6,680 nucleotides of DNA from Chitinophagales bacterium (GTDB taxonomy: Bacteria > Bacteroidota > Bacteroidia > Chitinophagales > UBA2359): assembly GCA_020631035.1 (NCBI GenBank), contig JAHDIA010000153.1:4000-10679 (forward strand). Reading direction: 5' to 3'. Numbering within the stretch: position 1 is the stretch's first letter; each line of letters begins with the position of its first letter. The notes under the pieces are model-generated. The model was not told the origin of the DNA, searched no databases, and saw nothing but the letters and a program-made list of their open reading frames with translations. Below, in pieces: positions 6,041 through 6,680 of the stretch. Made by a program: the position numbers and the translations under genes.

Positions 6041-6547
6041 ATGGACACCACAACCAACATACCTCAAAGCTTAGAAGAGCAAATTCGGGAACGTTTGCAC
6101 ACCGTCAAAGACCCCGAAATTCCAACCATTTCTGTGGTTGAATTGGGCATCATTACCAAAATTGGGATGGAGGGACGCATTGCCCAAATTACAATGACGC
6201 CCACCTTTACAGGTTGTCCTGCCATTGATTATATGAAACAACAAATCCATGATGTGGTAGTCGAAATGGATGAGGTAGAAACAGTCGAAATCAAAGTGGA
6301 TTTTTCGGTTCCTTGGACCTCTGATTTGATTACAGAATCGGGAAGAGAAAAAATTGCCAATTTCGGCTTGGCTCCTCCCGCCAAAGTGGATGGTGAGTTG
6401 GATATGAAAAAAATCGAAGAGGTGAAGTGTCCCAACTGTGGCAGTGAAGAGACGACTCTCAATAGCCTATTTGGTCCAACACTTTGTCGGTCCATTCATC
6501 TTTGTTTTGACTGTAAAGAAACATTTGAGGCTTTTAAGCCCCTCTAA
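6041..6547 (+). CDS. paaD: 1,2-phenylacetyl-CoA epoxidase accessory subunit PaaD
   Basis: The gene encodes 168 residues, close to the roughly 165 of E. coli PaaD. The N-terminal MIP18/DUF59-type domain carries DPEIP at 24-28, VELGII at 33-38 and the TPTFTGCPA motif at 53-61 with Cys59. The PaaD-specific PWTSDLITESGREKIANFG stretch is at 91-109, then APP. A C-terminal zinc-ribbon-like segment has C130-x2-C133 and C155-x2-C158, with an extra Cys149. Family knowledge: PaaD is needed for an active PaaABCE monooxygenase in aerobic phenylacetate degradation, probably by assisting metal or Fe-S assembly, and acts in the cytoplasm. The ATG at 6041 follows an in-frame TAA 18 nt upstream. No other paa gene is visible: the upstream neighbour is divergent and the downstream one convergent, so paaD appears detached from a usual paa cluster. 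Confidence 0.93.
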   Translation: MDTTTNIPQSLEEQIRERLHTVKDPEIPTISVVELGIITKIGMEGRIAQITMTPTFTGCPAIDYMKQQIHDVVVEMDEVETVEIKVDFSVPWTSDLITESGREKIANFGLAPPAKVDGELDMKKIEEVKCPNCGSEETTLNSLFGPTLCRSIHLCFDCKETFEAFKPL

Positions 6548-6554
6548 TCTAAAG

Positions 6555-6680
6555 TCAAGCTACTTCATCTTTGTTTCCATTTCTATCATTTCCTAAACGG
6601 TCGCACAATCTACGAATATCATCCCAATTGCTTCTGATGAGGTCTTCGGCTATGATGCGAAGGCGTTTGATGTTTTCCCG
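6555..6680 (-). CDS. Hypothetical protein, C-terminal fragment (5' end outside window)
   Basis: A minus-strand frame is open from the window edge to a TGA at 6555-6557, giving 41 residues. It contains IKRLRIIAEDLIRSNWDDIR followed by RLCDRLGNDRNGNKDEVA, a probable charged amphipathic helix with a polar tail. I do not recognise the family. It ends 7 nt from the paaD stop in convergent orientation, with no terminator between them. A frame this short could be open by chance, but the composition is protein-like and the placement without overlap supports a real gene. Confidence 0.5.
   Translation of the reverse strand, partial: RENIKRLRIIAEDLIRSNWDDIRRLCDRLGNDRNGNKDEVA

Noticed and set aside
6229..6495. 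An 88-codon minus-strand frame
   Set aside because: It is antisense to paaD, whose motifs and zinc-ribbon cysteines are unambiguous.

Overview
The window looks like a chromosomal segment of a Bacteroidota bacterium, perhaps a marine-type member of Saprospiria or Cytophagia, though the class cannot be fixed from this sequence. The reasons are two large secreted proteins ending in type IX secretion system (T9SS) type A sorting domains, a GbsR-like MarR regulator of the kind common in this phylum, a PaaD protein, AT-rich intergenic DNA and a repeat-like intergenic element.

Layout: 1-3378 (+) is the 3' part of a giant gene. Its product is an array of nine Kazal-like six-cysteine modules interleaved with thirteen two-cysteine GCTD...DGSC modules, followed by two GWN-type domains, a beta-rich domain and a T9SS sorting domain. 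The 5' end and signal peptide lie outside the window. A perfect-stem terminator (3452-3487) closes it. At 3491-4003 (-) is a MarR/GbsR-family regulator. The 4004-4471 gap holds an AT-rich upstream region with a short direct repeat, then a GC-richer, hairpin-rich block that looks like a dispersed intergenic element, then a separate hairpin just past the next gene's stop. At 4472-5857 (-) is a second T9SS cargo with a signal peptide and four Ig-like modules, each with one cysteine pair. A 183-bp divergent gap with a small inverted repeat leads to paaD (6041-6547, +), a maturation factor of phenylacetyl-CoA epoxidase, here not next to other paa genes. The 3' end of an unrecognised minus-strand gene fills 6555-6680.

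The genes do not form one operon: the orientations are + - - + -, with convergent and divergent junctions. The two secreted proteins share an export route (Sec, then T9SS) but no visible regulatory link. The most unusual feature is the first protein. Its first 783 visible residues contain no lysine or arginine, 82 cysteines in a highly regular arrangement, and internal 405-nt super-repeats that point to recent duplication. The Kazal modules mostly carry an acidic or other non-basic residue at the predicted protease-contact position.
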